From assembly GCA_023254135.1 (NCBI GenBank), contig JALQYL010000003.1:1-61404 (forward strand): a DNA stretch of 61,404 nt, in the 5' to 3' direction. Below, one piece after another: positions 1 to 8,257 of this stretch. Origin of the DNA: Ilumatobacteraceae bacterium. GTDB lineage: Bacteria; Actinomycetota; Acidimicrobiia; Acidimicrobiales; Ilumatobacteraceae. Under the pieces are notes generated by a model that saw only the letters and a list, made by a program, of their open reading frames with translations, did no database searches and was not told where the DNA came from. How positions within the stretch are numbered: position 1 is the first letter of the stretch; the number at the start of each line of letters is the position of its first letter. A program made the position numbers and the translations under genes.

Positions 1-106
1 AGTTCTGCGCGAGGCTGGCTTGGTGGACTCTCGTCGCGACGGCACGTGGCTGTGGTACTTCGTTGTTCCTGGCAGCCTGGACGCATTGTCCGACTTCTTG
101 CGCTAA
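1..106 (+). CDS. C-terminal end of an ArsR-family transcriptional regulator (partial)
   Basis: The frame that ends at the TAA at 104-106 reads through to the left edge of the window, so only about 34 C-terminal residues are present. They include LREAGLVDSRRDGTWLWY, which matches the end of the winged-helix domain of ArsR/SmtB regulators (the usual pattern is LREAGLV-x-R-R-x-G-x-W-x-YY). The metal or effector site cannot be judged because the N-terminal part lies outside the window. The gene converges on the patA-like gene, with stops that nearly touch. The family call rests on one motif only. Confidence 0.6.
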   Translation, partial: VLREAGLVDSRRDGTWLWYFVVPGSLDALSDFLR

Positions 107-1026
107 CGCAGGAAATGCTCGCCGTAGCCGGGGTCGCTGGGCCAGTTCGGCTGGAACAGGTGCCACTGTTCAGGTGCACGGCGAATGAGACCTTCTAGTT
201 CGTGAGCGATGGCCTGCATGCCCGCAGCCACTGACTCGCGCAAGCCACCCACTCGTTCGATGTTGACGGGCGGACGCACCACCCCGTGATGTCCATCCAC
301 CTTGGATGTGAAGTACACGCCCACCGGAATCACCGGAGCACCCGAACGCAAACTCAACATGGCAGGACCGGCAGGAAGAGTTGTTTTTTCACCGAAGAAC
401 TCCACCTCTACCCCACCGCCTTGAATGTCGCGATCCGACAGCAAACACACGATTTCGTTCTTCTTCAACGCAGCAAGAATCGCCGGTGCGGCTTCGGGTC
501 CGAGCGGCACAACGCGCATGCCCAGGTCGCTACGAAGCTTGGCGAACCATTCGAACAACTCGGGTGGATTCAGCGGTTCCACGATGACGGTCATGTGATG
601 CCCCCGATCGGCCATCCAACGACCGGCCCATTCCCAGCCACCAAGATGCGGCAACGCCACGATGACGCCTTTGCCTTTTTCCAGCGCGGTTTCAATGTGA
701 TGAAACCCATCGACTGACAAGTGATTGTCCACGTACTTCTTCGACAACGAAGGCAATCGAAAGCTCTCGGTGTAGTACCGCATGTAACTATCGAAGGCTT
801 GCTGCGATGCACGACGAAGCGCCAGCGAGCTCAATGACGGCGTGACGCGTTTGAGATGACGTTCGATCATGTGTCGTTTGTTGCGCAACGACAACGCAAC
901 ACCGGGAGCCAGCAGCGCTACCGCACCCTGCGACAAAGGAGCCGGTGTAAGCCTGGCAATGAGTGAACCAACCTTGTATCCACCAACGGTGAACGCATCG
1001 GAAAGTTGGTCGAATGCGCTAGCCAT
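103..1026 (-). CDS. Phosphatidylinositol mannoside acyltransferase-like (lauroyl acyltransferase family)
   Basis: A 307-residue member of the HtrB/PatA lysophospholipid acyltransferase family. In mycobacteria the gene at this position acylates the mannose of phosphatidylinositol mannosides at the inner face of the membrane. The catalytic motif HLGGWE (H-x4-E) lies at residues 127-132, inside a VALPHLGGWEWAG block typical of the family. I chose the ATG at 1026 over the longer reading from 1110. It overlaps the pgsA stop by 8 bases (1019-1026), the usual coupling of pgsA and patA, and the upstream residues look non-native. It is last in the thrS-HIT-pgsA operon. The mannosyltransferase pimA, which follows in mycobacteria, is absent here. 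Confidence 0.85.
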   Translation of the reverse strand: MASAFDQLSDAFTVGGYKVGSLIARLTPAPLSQGAVALLAPGVALSLRNKRHMIERHLKRVTPSLSSLALRRASQQAFDSYMRYYTESFRLPSLSKKYVDNHLSVDGFHHIETALEKGKGVIVALPHLGGWEWAGRWMADRGHHMTVIVEPLNPPELFEWFAKLRSDLGMRVVPLGPEAAPAILAALKKNEIVCLLSDRDIQGGGVEVEFFGEKTTLPAGPAMLSLRSGAPVIPVGVYFTSKVDGHHGVVRPPVNIERVGGLRESVAAGMQAIAHELEGLIRRAPEQWHLFQPNWPSDPGYGEHFLR

Positions 1027-1723
1027 TGCGTTGGCGACGACGTTGGCGCGACACGACTGACAATTGGCGACGAGATGCACGTGCACTCTGGCGGGTAACG
1101 CGGCGTACATGACGCACCTCGCGCTTCGCCTTCACGGTGTGCGATACCTCGGCCTGCTTCCACACCACCACAAAACGCTGAACGGCAGTGATGACGGTGA
1201 GTACCAACATGACCCACAGCACGGGTACGAGCAGCGAATCGAACAGCAATCCAAAGAGCAGCACAATGATGCGCTCGGCGCGCTCCATGAGTCCGCCCTT
1301 GGCGTACAACCCAAGTGCTTCTGCTTTGGCCCGTTCGTACGAGATGAGCGAAGAAAATCCCATGATGGCCATGGGCAACAAAGCGAGATGCGGACTCTTC
1401 TCCGATGCGAAATACCAGGCCACACCACCGAACAGCACCGAATCGGTGACGCGATCAATGACGGAGTCGAAGAAAGCGCCGCGTTGGCTTGCTGTATTCG
1501 AAGCCTTGGCCAATGCTCCGTCGAGCATGTCGGGCAAGGCAGCAAGAATCACCAGCGCAAACCCACCACGCAGTGCGCCCTGAGCAATTGCCACGGATGC
1601 TGCAATGGCAAAGAGAATTCCGAGAATCGTGAGATGGTCGGGAGACATACCGGTACGGCGCAGCAACATGCCGACGGGGCGAACGACCTTTTCGATCGGT
1701 GCGCGAAAACTGCCATCTAACAT
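1019..1723 (-). CDS. pgsA: CDP-alcohol phosphatidyltransferase, probable phosphatidylinositol phosphate synthase
   Basis: A 234-residue integral membrane enzyme that would join a CDP-diacylglycerol lipid to an inositol phosphate head group. The family signature D-x2-DG-x2-A-[RK]-x8-G-x3-D-x3-D is intact at residues 65-90 (D65, D68, D86, D90), except that the usual Arg after Ala72 is Lys73. Several hydrophobic segments follow. The last ~35 residues form a very basic tail (many R/K) that overlaps the start of the patA-like gene. Substrate assignment rests on synteny with the mycobacterial thrS-HIT-pgsA1-acyltransferase block; phosphatidylglycerophosphate synthase is the alternative. It starts 16 bases after the preceding membrane-protein gene. 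Confidence 0.85.
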   Translation of the reverse strand: MLDGSFRAPIEKVVRPVGMLLRRTGMSPDHLTILGILFAIAASVAIAQGALRGGFALVILAALPDMLDGALAKASNTASQRGAFFDSVIDRVTDSVLFGGVAWYFASEKSPHLALLPMAIMGFSSLISYERAKAEALGLYAKGGLMERAERIIVLLFGLLFDSLLVPVLWVMLVLTVITAVQRFVVVWKQAEVSHTVKAKREVRHVRRVTRQSARASRRQLSVVSRQRRRQRNG

Positions 1724-1739
1724 TCAGCGAACGCTATCC

Positions 1740-2240
1740 CTATGCGGGGGTTGAATCGGGGTTTGCCGATTCGGGGTTGTCTTCCACCAGTGTTTCCACA
1801 ATGCGGCCATCCACAGCGTCAACGAGCACCAAGCCTCGATGAACGGGCGGTTCCTCGGTGCTGTAGGCAAAGATGCGCCATGTCGGACGGCTGCGCAATC
1901 CGCGCCATACCTGCTGTGCTGAAGCATGCCCCACAGGGAATCCGACCGTCTTGGTAGCCAACACCAATGCTTCTGATTCGTTGATGGTCATGCGCCATCC
2001 GCTGGACACGCTGATGATGCCCATGATCGCAAGAAGGACTGCGGCGAACACCAGCCCACCGTTGAACAGTTGCGAATCTTTCGAATCAGCAAGAGCCCAA
2101 CCTCCCACACAGAGCGCCGCCAACACCAAGTAGATGTAGCCAGGAATGCGACGACGACTGTTGTCGGGAAAGTCGTATGCAGCGATGTGATCCACTGCAT
2201 TGAGATCATCGGGAAGTTGATCGCGGATGTCGTCTGTCAT
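1740..2240 (-). CDS. Unknown two-helix membrane protein in the PI-lipid operon
   Basis: A 166-residue protein that I do not recognise as a named family. Residues 1-31 are acidic and polar. Two membrane helices are predicted at about 33-51 and 60-79. A soluble C-terminal domain of about 85 residues follows, with alternating strands (GLVLVDAVDGRIVETLVED) that could form a small beta sheet. It overlaps the HIT gene by four bases (ATGA at 2237-2240) and sits just before pgsA, so it is translationally coupled to phosphatidylinositol synthesis genes. The equivalent mycobacterial block lacks it. Its function is unknown; a role next to PgsA is only suggested by position. Confidence 0.75.
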   Translation of the reverse strand: MTDDIRDQLPDDLNAVDHIAAYDFPDNSRRRIPGYIYLVLAALCVGGWALADSKDSQLFNGGLVFAAVLLAIMGIISVSSGWRMTINESEALVLATKTVGFPVGHASAQQVWRGLRSRPTWRIFAYSTEEPPVHRGLVLVDAVDGRIVETLVEDNPESANPDSTPA

Positions 2241-2749
2241 TGGTCCCCCTTGGGCCAGGCCGCCCGCACTTTTGATGCGGTGAGCGGAAGTGATTCGGGC
2301 AGTGTGCGAGTTTCAGCCACTGACGTCATGAAGTTTGAGTCTCCATTCCATCGTGGAACGATGTGCACGTGCAGATGTTGCGAGATGCTGCCGCCGGCGG
2401 CTGCGCCGAGATTGATGCCCACGTTCAGTGCATGTGGTGCATGCGACGACTTCAGAGCCAGGGTTGCATCGCGAACGAGTTTCCATACATCAGCTGACTC
2501 TTCTGCCGTGAGGTCTTCCAGGTGTGCCACTTCCCGATAGGGAAGCACCAAGATGTGACCCGAGGCGTATGGGAATGCATTCAAAATGGCAAATGCATGC
2601 GATGAACGGTGAACGATGTAGGCCTCTTCGTCGGACAAACCCGAGTTCAGAATATTGGTAAACACCGAGACCGATGGGTCGCCGGATTGTCCCAGCACAC
2701 CATTGATGTACTCGGCTCTCCAACCGTTCCACAGTCGGTCGAGACTCAC
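2237..2749 (-). CDS. HIT-family hydrolase/phosphorylase (AP4A phosphorylase-like)
   Basis: A 170-residue histidine-triad protein. The catalytic triad motif HLHVH is at residues 125-129 within QHLHVHIVPRW, with an upstream NAFPYASGHILVLPYR strand typical of bacterial HIT proteins. The mycobacterial orthologue in the same gene order (between thrS and pgsA1) is a diadenosine tetraphosphate phosphorylase, so this one probably acts on dinucleoside polyphosphates such as those made as side products by aminoacyl-tRNA synthetases. It overlaps the thrS stop by four bases (ATGA at 2746-2749), so the two are coupled. Family certain; exact substrate inferred. Confidence 0.88.
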   Translation of the reverse strand: MSLDRLWNGWRAEYINGVLGQSGDPSVSVFTNILNSGLSDEEAYIVHRSSHAFAILNAFPYASGHILVLPYREVAHLEDLTAEESADVWKLVRDATLALKSSHAPHALNVGINLGAAAGGSISQHLHVHIVPRWNGDSNFMTSVAETRTLPESLPLTASKVRAAWPKGDQ

Positions 2750-4722
2750 TGAGAACTCGTCTCGCTTTCCGACACCTCAGCACGCAAATTGGCGATGAAT
2801 GTTGCCAATGGAACATCGCGATCAACTTCGCCACCGCGCGGATTGACGCCCACGGTATTGCCTTCAACATCGGAGTCGCCCACCACCAACACGTATGGCA
2901 CCTTGCTGGTCTTTCCGTTGCGAATGCGCTTACCCAATGGTTCGTCGGCGTAATCAATGTCAACACGGAAGCCGGCGGCTTTCAATTGCTTCACCACGGA
3001 GTCTGCGTATTCGTCATGCGCAGCTGCCACTGGCAACACGCGCACTTGCTCGGGAGCCAGCCATGTGGGGAATGCGCCGGCATAGTGCTCGGTGAGCACT
3101 CCGAAGAATCGTTCGATGGAACCGAACAATGCGCGGTGCAACATGATGGGGCGATGACGTTGGCCGTCGGTGCCCACGTATTCCAGGTTGAAACGTTCGG
3201 GGTTGTTGAAGTCAGCCTGAATTGTGCTCAACTGCCACTTACGTCCAATGGCATCACGTACATCAACGTCGATCTTGGGGCCATAGAACGCAGCGTCGCC
3301 TTCTTTGATGCCGTATGCAAACCCGTGCTTGTCCAACGCCTGACGCAGTGCATCGGTGGCCTTTTCCCAAATTTCATCGGAGCCCACGAACTTCTCGGGG
3401 TCCTTGGTGGACAGATTGAATTCGAACTCGGTGAATCCGAATCGACGCAACACCGACAAGATGAAATCGAGCAATGACGCGATCTCATCGGCCATCTGAT
3501 CTTCGGTGCAGAAGATGTGGCTGTCGTCCTGAGTGAAACCACGAATACGCATGAGACCGTGCAACGTTCCGGCACGCTCGTATCGATACACGTTTCCAAG
3601 TTCAAACAATCGCAGAGGAAGCTCGCGGTAACTACGTTGGCGACTGTCGAAGATGAGACAGTGCATGGGGCAGTTCATCGGCTTCATGTAGTACGTGCCG
3701 TTGTCCATTTCCATGGGCGGATACATGCCATCGGCGTAGTAACCAAGGTGACCCGACTTCGCAAACAGGTTCGCATTTGCAAGATGTGGCGTGTACACGA
3801 ATTGATAGTCACCATCCTGGTGACGTTGACGGCTGTAGTCCTCCATGAGTTTGCGCACGATGGCGCCCTTTGGATGCCATACGGCAAGACCGCCACCCAA
3901 TTCCTGCGGGAAGGACAACAGGTCGAGTTCGTTCACCAGTTTGCGATGGTCACGCTTCGCGGCTTCTTCCAAACGATGCAAGTGCTCTTTCACGGCCGCA
4001 TCGGATTCCCATGCGGTGCCATATATGCGCTGCAACATGGGGCCCTTTTCATTGCCGCGCCAATAGGCACCCGCAACTTTCATGAGGGCAAAGTGACCGA
4101 GGCGTGACGTGGTGGGCACATGAGGGCCGCGACACAAGTCGACGAACTCGTCGGAGTTGCGATACACGCTGATGGTGCCGGCATCGCCCACTTCTCCACT
4201 GTCGTTGCCGTCTGCAGAACCAGAGGACACGCGCTCGATGATTTCGCACTTGTACTTCTGTTGGGCAAACAGGTGCAAGGCATCGTCGGCAGAAAGTTCA
4301 GAGCGAGTGAATGGCTGGTTGGCCTTCATGATCTCGCGCATGCGCGCTTCGATGGACGACAAGTCGTCGTCGGAGAAAGTTTTGCCATCAGGCAATTCGA
4401 AGTCGTAATAGAAACCATCTTCAATGGCAGGACCAATGGAGAATTGCGCCCCCGGGAACAACTGCACCACGGCTTGTGCCAGCACGTGAGCTGTGGAATG
4501 TCGCAGCACGTGGCGTCCAGCCTCGGTGTCGTGGGTGATGATGGACACGGTGACGCCGTTGGTCAGTGGCGCGCTGAGGTCGACTTCAACGCCGTTGATA
4601 GTTCCTGCCACCGCGGCCTTGGCTAAGCGTGAACCAATGGAGGCGGCAAGGTCGGCAACGCTGGAGCCCTGAGGCAACGAGCGCGCAGAGCCGTCGGGAA
4701 GAAGAACGGAAATCTCAGACAT
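2746..4722 (-). CDS. thrS: Threonyl-tRNA synthetase
   Basis: A 658-residue class II synthetase of normal length. The domains in order are an N-terminal TGS domain (about 1-62), the editing domain with HSTAHVLAQAV (His75, His79), the catalytic core with motif 2 (ELGNVYRYERAGTLHGL) and the zinc-binding Cys of MNCPMHC, and a C-terminal anticodon-binding domain (LAPEQVRVLPVA onward). The ATG at 4722 has a TAGAAT element nine bases upstream, so its leader would be very short, and there is no room for a T-box leader. It is the first gene of the thrS-HIT-membrane protein-pgsA-patA run. Confidence 0.97.
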   Translation of the reverse strand: MSEISVLLPDGSARSLPQGSSVADLAASIGSRLAKAAVAGTINGVEVDLSAPLTNGVTVSIITHDTEAGRHVLRHSTAHVLAQAVVQLFPGAQFSIGPAIEDGFYYDFELPDGKTFSDDDLSSIEARMREIMKANQPFTRSELSADDALHLFAQQKYKCEIIERVSSGSADGNDSGEVGDAGTISVYRNSDEFVDLCRGPHVPTTSRLGHFALMKVAGAYWRGNEKGPMLQRIYGTAWESDAAVKEHLHRLEEAAKRDHRKLVNELDLLSFPQELGGGLAVWHPKGAIVRKLMEDYSRQRHQDGDYQFVYTPHLANANLFAKSGHLGYYADGMYPPMEMDNGTYYMKPMNCPMHCLIFDSRQRSYRELPLRLFELGNVYRYERAGTLHGLMRIRGFTQDDSHIFCTEDQMADEIASLLDFILSVLRRFGFTEFEFNLSTKDPEKFVGSDEIWEKATDALRQALDKHGFAYGIKEGDAAFYGPKIDVDVRDAIGRKWQLSTIQADFNNPERFNLEYVGTDGQRHRPIMLHRALFGSIERFFGVLTEHYAGAFPTWLAPEQVRVLPVAAAHDEYADSVVKQLKAAGFRVDIDYADEPLGKRIRNGKTSKVPYVLVVGDSDVEGNTVGVNPRGGEVDRDVPLATFIANLRAEVSESETSSQ

Positions 4723-4731
4723 GGGAAGCCC

Positions 4732-4737
4732 ATTCTA
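4732..4737 (-). promoter_or_regulatory. Candidate -10 element of thrS
   Basis: TAGAAT on the minus strand fits the TANNNT form of a -10 hexamer and lies nine bases before the thrS ATG, which would give a 5' leader of only a few bases. No convincing -35 hexamer is visible 16-19 bases upstream. There are only 65 bases between thrS and plsC, so this is the only place for a promoter here. Confidence 0.4.
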
Positions 4738-4787
4738 CGGAGCATCAGCACACCACTTCTGCCCCATTTTCCAGCCAACGAGCAGAT

Positions 4788-5534
4788 TTAAGCGACAGCG
4801 GCCTCAGGCGTGGGGATGGATTCTGCCTTTTTGGTGGCATACACATTGCGATACTCCTGCCCGGTGAGCTCGCGAATCTCGAACATGAGTTCATCGGTCA
4901 TCTCTCGCAACACCAAGTGATCCCCTCCGCGTTCTGCATATCGCTGCGGAAGGATGGGAGCACCAAACTTCACGGTGCACGGCAAACCGGTCTTTGGGAA
5001 GAACGTGTCTGGCGGTTGAATTTCGCGCGTACCGATGATGCCCACCGGAATGATGGGGCACCCCAACTTGATGGCCAAACGAGCCGCACCGGTATGACCC
5101 TTGTACAACATTCCGTCTCGACTACGTGTGCCCTCGGGATAGATGCCGAACAGTTCACCACGGCGCAACACTTCCTCTGCTGCCATGAGCGCACCTTCGC
5201 TCTTCGAACCACCCGACCGATCAATGGGAATCATGCCGAGCGCCGGAAACAAGTACTTGGTCTTCCACGAATCCATGTATTCGGCTTTGCCCACGAAACT
5301 GATTTGACGACCGGCGTACACCATGGTGAAAACAGAATCGAAGAAACTGATGTGATTCGGACACAAGATGGCCGGGCCTTCAGCGGGAATGTTGTGGTGT
5401 CCCTCAATGGTGACGTCCCACAACTTGTCGAGCATGGGTTTGATGATTCGACGCGCACGAATTTGGGCCTTGCCGGTACCTGGCAAGGCTGCTGATTGAA
5501 CAGCCGAATTCTGCGAGTGGTCGAACGGTGTCAT
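4788..5534 (-). CDS. 1-acyl-sn-glycerol-3-phosphate acyltransferase (PlsC family)
   Basis: A 248-residue membrane-associated acyltransferase that would turn lysophosphatidic acid into phosphatidic acid. The catalytic H-x4-D motif is NHISFFD (His61, Asp66). Block II (KAEYMDSWKTKYLFPALG), block III (EGTRSRDG near 134-141) and block IV (PIIPVGIIG) are all recognisable. It lies between mshC (76 bases upstream in transcription) and thrS (65 bases downstream), so it is probably transcribed either alone or with the mshC block. A TATTGT hexamer nine bases before the ATG is a possible -10 element. The family is clear; the acyl acceptor is inferred. Confidence 0.88.
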   Translation of the reverse strand: MTPFDHSQNSAVQSAALPGTGKAQIRARRIIKPMLDKLWDVTIEGHHNIPAEGPAILCPNHISFFDSVFTMVYAGRQISFVGKAEYMDSWKTKYLFPALGMIPIDRSGGSKSEGALMAAEEVLRRGELFGIYPEGTRSRDGMLYKGHTGAARLAIKLGCPIIPVGIIGTREIQPPDTFFPKTGLPCTVKFGAPILPQRYAERGGDHLVLREMTDELMFEIRELTGQEYRNVYATKKAESIPTPEAAVA

Positions 5535-5610
5535 TCGTTCGTGACAATAGCCCTAAAAACGATGACGGTCTACGGGCCACTTCTTACTTTTTGCAAGAGC
5601 GAGACCCGCC

Positions 5611-6756
5611 TTATCGCGGCGCGACAGATTCGCCGAGTTCCACACCCAGCAAGGAAGCGGCGGCGCTGACATCGGCTCCAGCGGATGCTGCAGCATCGAT
5701 GACCCGCAATGCGCCCGGGGTGTCAAGGTCGTTGTCCAGACAAGCGCGAACATCGTCGAGAACTGACGATGTGGACCCACCCACCGATGCAGTCCACGAC
5801 ACAAGGCGTGCGTGATTGCGAGGCATGAGTTCGTCGTCCCACTCCCACTCGGTGCGGTAATGGTGCTCAATCACGGCCAATCGGATGGAGCGAGGATCCC
5901 ATTCAGTGCGCAACTTGTCGACGAAGACCAAGTTGCCCAGACTCTTCGACATTTTTTCGCCATCTTTGAACACCATTGCCACATGCATCCAGTGCTTCAC
6001 GAATGGTTCACCGGTGGCGGCTTCAGATTGTGCACGTTCACATTCATGATGCGGGAAGATGAGGTCACTGCCACCGCCGTGCAAATCGATGGTGGTGCCC
6101 AGTTCCCGCAGAGCGAGGGCAGAACATTCGATGTGCCAACCAGGTCGACCGGGACCCCACGTGGTGTCCCACGATGGTTCATCGTCGGCCGATGGATGCC
6201 ACAACACGAAGTCAAGTGGATGACGCTTGTTGGGGTCATCCACATTTCCGCCACGCTGACGAGCGAATTCAATCATCTGCTCCTGCGAGTAGTGCGACAC
6301 TTCACCAAAGGTGGGCGACTTGGAAACATCGAAGTACACGGAACCACCCGCGACATAGGCAAAACCACGATCGAGCACCATGCCAATGAATCCGCGAATG
6401 TCGGAAATAGCCGATGATGCACGTGGCGTGCTGTACACGGGCAACGCATTGAGTGCCACCATGTCGCGATTGAATCGCGCTTCTTCGCCCGCCGCCAGAT
6501 CCAAGTAATGCACGCCCAGTTCACGAGCCTTTGCAAACAAAGGATCATCCACATCGGTGACGTTGCGCACGCACTTCACTGTGTGCCCAAGGTCGATGAG
6601 ACGACGTTGCACGATGTCGTACACAAGAAATGTGGCTGCATGGCCGAGATGGGTTGCGTCGTATGGCGTGATGCCACACGTGTACATGAGCACCGTTTCA
6701 CCCGGTGTGAACGGAACAATTTCTCGTTGAGCGGTGTCGTACAAACGCATGGACAT
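5611..6756 (-). CDS. mshC: Cysteine:glucosaminyl-inositol ligase (mycothiol biosynthesis)
   Basis: A 381-residue class I synthetase-like enzyme that joins cysteine to GlcN-inositol in mycothiol synthesis. It differs from cysteinyl-tRNA synthetase in the first motif: it reads CGITPYDATHLGHA, the MshC form, where CysS has CGPTVYD. The HIGH-equivalent is HLGH at 36-39 and KMSKS is at 268-272. Cys27, Cys211 and His236/237 fit the zinc site that selects cysteine. It ends soon after the catalytic part, with no full tRNA-binding domain, and is somewhat shorter than CysS. It follows npdG by five bases, so the two are probably co-transcribed. The start at 6756 gives MSMRLYDT. Confidence 0.9.
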   Translation of the reverse strand: MSMRLYDTAQREIVPFTPGETVLMYTCGITPYDATHLGHAATFLVYDIVQRRLIDLGHTVKCVRNVTDVDDPLFAKARELGVHYLDLAAGEEARFNRDMVALNALPVYSTPRASSAISDIRGFIGMVLDRGFAYVAGGSVYFDVSKSPTFGEVSHYSQEQMIEFARQRGGNVDDPNKRHPLDFVLWHPSADDEPSWDTTWGPGRPGWHIECSALALRELGTTIDLHGGGSDLIFPHHECERAQSEAATGEPFVKHWMHVAMVFKDGEKMSKSLGNLVFVDKLRTEWDPRSIRLAVIEHHYRTEWEWDDELMPRNHARLVSWTASVGGSTSSVLDDVRACLDNDLDTPGALRVIDAAASAGADVSAAASLLGVELGESVAPR

Positions 6757-6761
6757 GATGG

Positions 6762-7436
6762 TTACGCCGTTGCTCGTGGATCTTTCTTGATTCCGGTGAG
6801 TTTTGGTGCCACGCGGGTCTTGTAACGAACGTTCAACTGCAACAGCACGGCGGTGAAGGCCTCGATAGCAGTTGCGTTAGAGAGTTCGCCGGCGTCAAGC
6901 GGGCGACAACCAGGAATATGCGCTGCAATATCCATCGCCACGTTCTTTGCTTCTTCGTCGTCTGAACAAATCAACACGTCGGAATCAATGGGGTCACCCA
7001 GATGACCGAGCTCTTTTGCGGGCAGGTGATGGAACGCAGCAACAATGCGACATTCGGGCACCGCGGCCTGTACATGGGCAGCCACGCTTCCGCGAGGTGG
7101 CATGAGCGGCTGGAATTCATGACCCACACGAACGAGTGCGTTGGCCATGCTGATGATGACCTTGCCGGCCAACACATCGATGTTGTCGCGGGCAGTGGTG
7201 GCAGCTCCGTCCCATGGTGTGGCAAGCACCACCACGTCGCACGATGACGCCATGTGATTGTCGCCGGCTTCGAGCGACAAATTGAGGTCGGGCCACTGGG
7301 CCTTCAGAGAATCAATGACCTCGAGGGCGCGATACTTCGAGCGCGATCCGATGACGACGTCATATCCGACAGATGCAAGGCGGGCTCCGAGGGCGCTTCC
7401 GGCAGGGCCCGTGCCTCCAAGTATTCCAATACGCAT
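6762..7436 (-). CDS. npdG: F420H2:NADP oxidoreductase (NADPH-dependent F420 reductase)
   Basis: A 224-residue cytoplasmic enzyme that moves hydride between NADPH and coenzyme F420. It starts directly with the Rossmann signature MRIGILGGTGPAGSALG, and GSRSKYRA at the second strand end is the expected NADP-phosphate-binding Ser/Arg pair. The block PECRIVAAFHHLPAKEL is typical of the Fno/NpdG family (in that family this segment lines the F420 pocket). Its presence implies that the cell makes or uses F420. It is the first gene of npdG-mshC and is divergent from fabI across 47 bases. Confidence 0.88.
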   Translation of the reverse strand: MRIGILGGTGPAGSALGARLASVGYDVVIGSRSKYRALEVIDSLKAQWPDLNLSLEAGDNHMASSCDVVVLATPWDGAATTARDNIDVLAGKVIISMANALVRVGHEFQPLMPPRGSVAAHVQAAVPECRIVAAFHHLPAKELGHLGDPIDSDVLICSDDEEAKNVAMDIAAHIPGCRPLDAGELSNATAIEAFTAVLLQLNVRYKTRVAPKLTGIKKDPRATA

Positions 7437-7470
7437 TCAAGAGAGCCTTACACATAGACCCCCACCGCAC

Positions 7471-7476
7471 TACGGT
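7471..7476 (+). promoter_or_regulatory. Candidate -10 element for leaderless fabI transcript
   Basis: TACGGT lies seven bases before the fabI ATG at 7484. A CTTACA hexamer 18 bases further upstream could serve as a weak -35 element. No Shine-Dalgarno sequence is present before the ATG, which agrees with a leaderless message. Confidence 0.45.
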
Positions 7477-7483
7477 CATATGC

Positions 7484-8251
7484 ATGGGACTTCTTGAAGG
7501 TAAGAAAATTGTTGTCACAGGCGTCTTAACCGATGCCTCCATCGCATTCAAGGTGGCCCAGTTGGCGCAACAAGAGGGTGCCGAGATCGTGCTCACGGGT
7601 GCCGGTCGTGCGCTTTCACTCACCCAGCGTTTCGCTCGACGCCTCGACACCGAGCCGCAGGTGTTCGAGTTTGATGTCACCGTTCCCGAGCACATTGAGT
7701 CCGTTCGTGAACAAGTGCGTAACAGCCTTGGCCGCGTGGATGGCGTGTTGCATTCCATTGGATTTGCCCCCGAGGTGTGTTTGGGTGATGACTTCTTGGC
7801 CGCTGAATGGAAGGACGTGGCTGTTGCCATGGAGATTTCTGCGTACTCGCTGAAGACCCTGATTGATGCGTTCCTTCCCCTCATGTCGCCGGGATCATCC
7901 ATCGTTGGGCTTGACTTCGACAACACCGTGGCATGGCCGGCATACAACTGGATGGGCGTGGCGAAGGCTGCCTTCGAAGCCACCAGCAGATACCTGGCCA
8001 AAGAACTGGGACCTCGTGGCATTCGCTCCAATCTTGTGGCTGCCGGCCCCATCAAGACCATGGCGGCAAAATCCATTCCTGGCTTCAAATTGTTCGAGGA
8101 CACCTGGGCAGATCGCGCCCCCCTGGGCTGGGACATCAACGATGCAACACCGGTTGCGAAAACCGTGATTGCACTCATGTCCGACTGGTTCCCCGCCACC
8201 ACCGGTGAAGTCATCCACGTTGATGGTGGCTACCACGCGATGGGCGCATAA
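7484..8251 (+). CDS. fabI: Enoyl-[acyl-carrier-protein] reductase, InhA type
   Basis: A 255-residue short-chain dehydrogenase that performs the last step of each fatty acid elongation cycle using NADH. The N-terminus MGLLEGKKIVVTGVLTDASI and the segment SIVGLDFDNTVAWPAYNWM are closest to mycobacterial InhA, not to proteobacterial FabI. The catalytic Y-x2-M-x3-K triad members are Tyr154, Met157 and Lys161, and VAAGPIKTMA is the expected substrate-loop region. I chose ATG 7484 because the longer reading from 7373 runs into the divergent npdG gene and adds non-homologous residues. The DUF255 gene follows six bases later. Confidence 0.92.
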   Translation: MGLLEGKKIVVTGVLTDASIAFKVAQLAQQEGAEIVLTGAGRALSLTQRFARRLDTEPQVFEFDVTVPEHIESVREQVRNSLGRVDGVLHSIGFAPEVCLGDDFLAAEWKDVAVAMEISAYSLKTLIDAFLPLMSPGSSIVGLDFDNTVAWPAYNWMGVAKAAFEATSRYLAKELGPRGIRSNLVAAGPIKTMAAKSIPGFKLFEDTWADRAPLGWDINDATPVAKTVIALMSDWFPATTGEVIHVDGGYHAMGA

Positions 8252-8257
8252 GAACTC

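Noticed and set aside
1027-1110. Longer N-terminus for the patA-like gene
   Set aside because: The extra residues do not resemble the family, and the ATG at 1026 gives the expected short overlap with pgsA.
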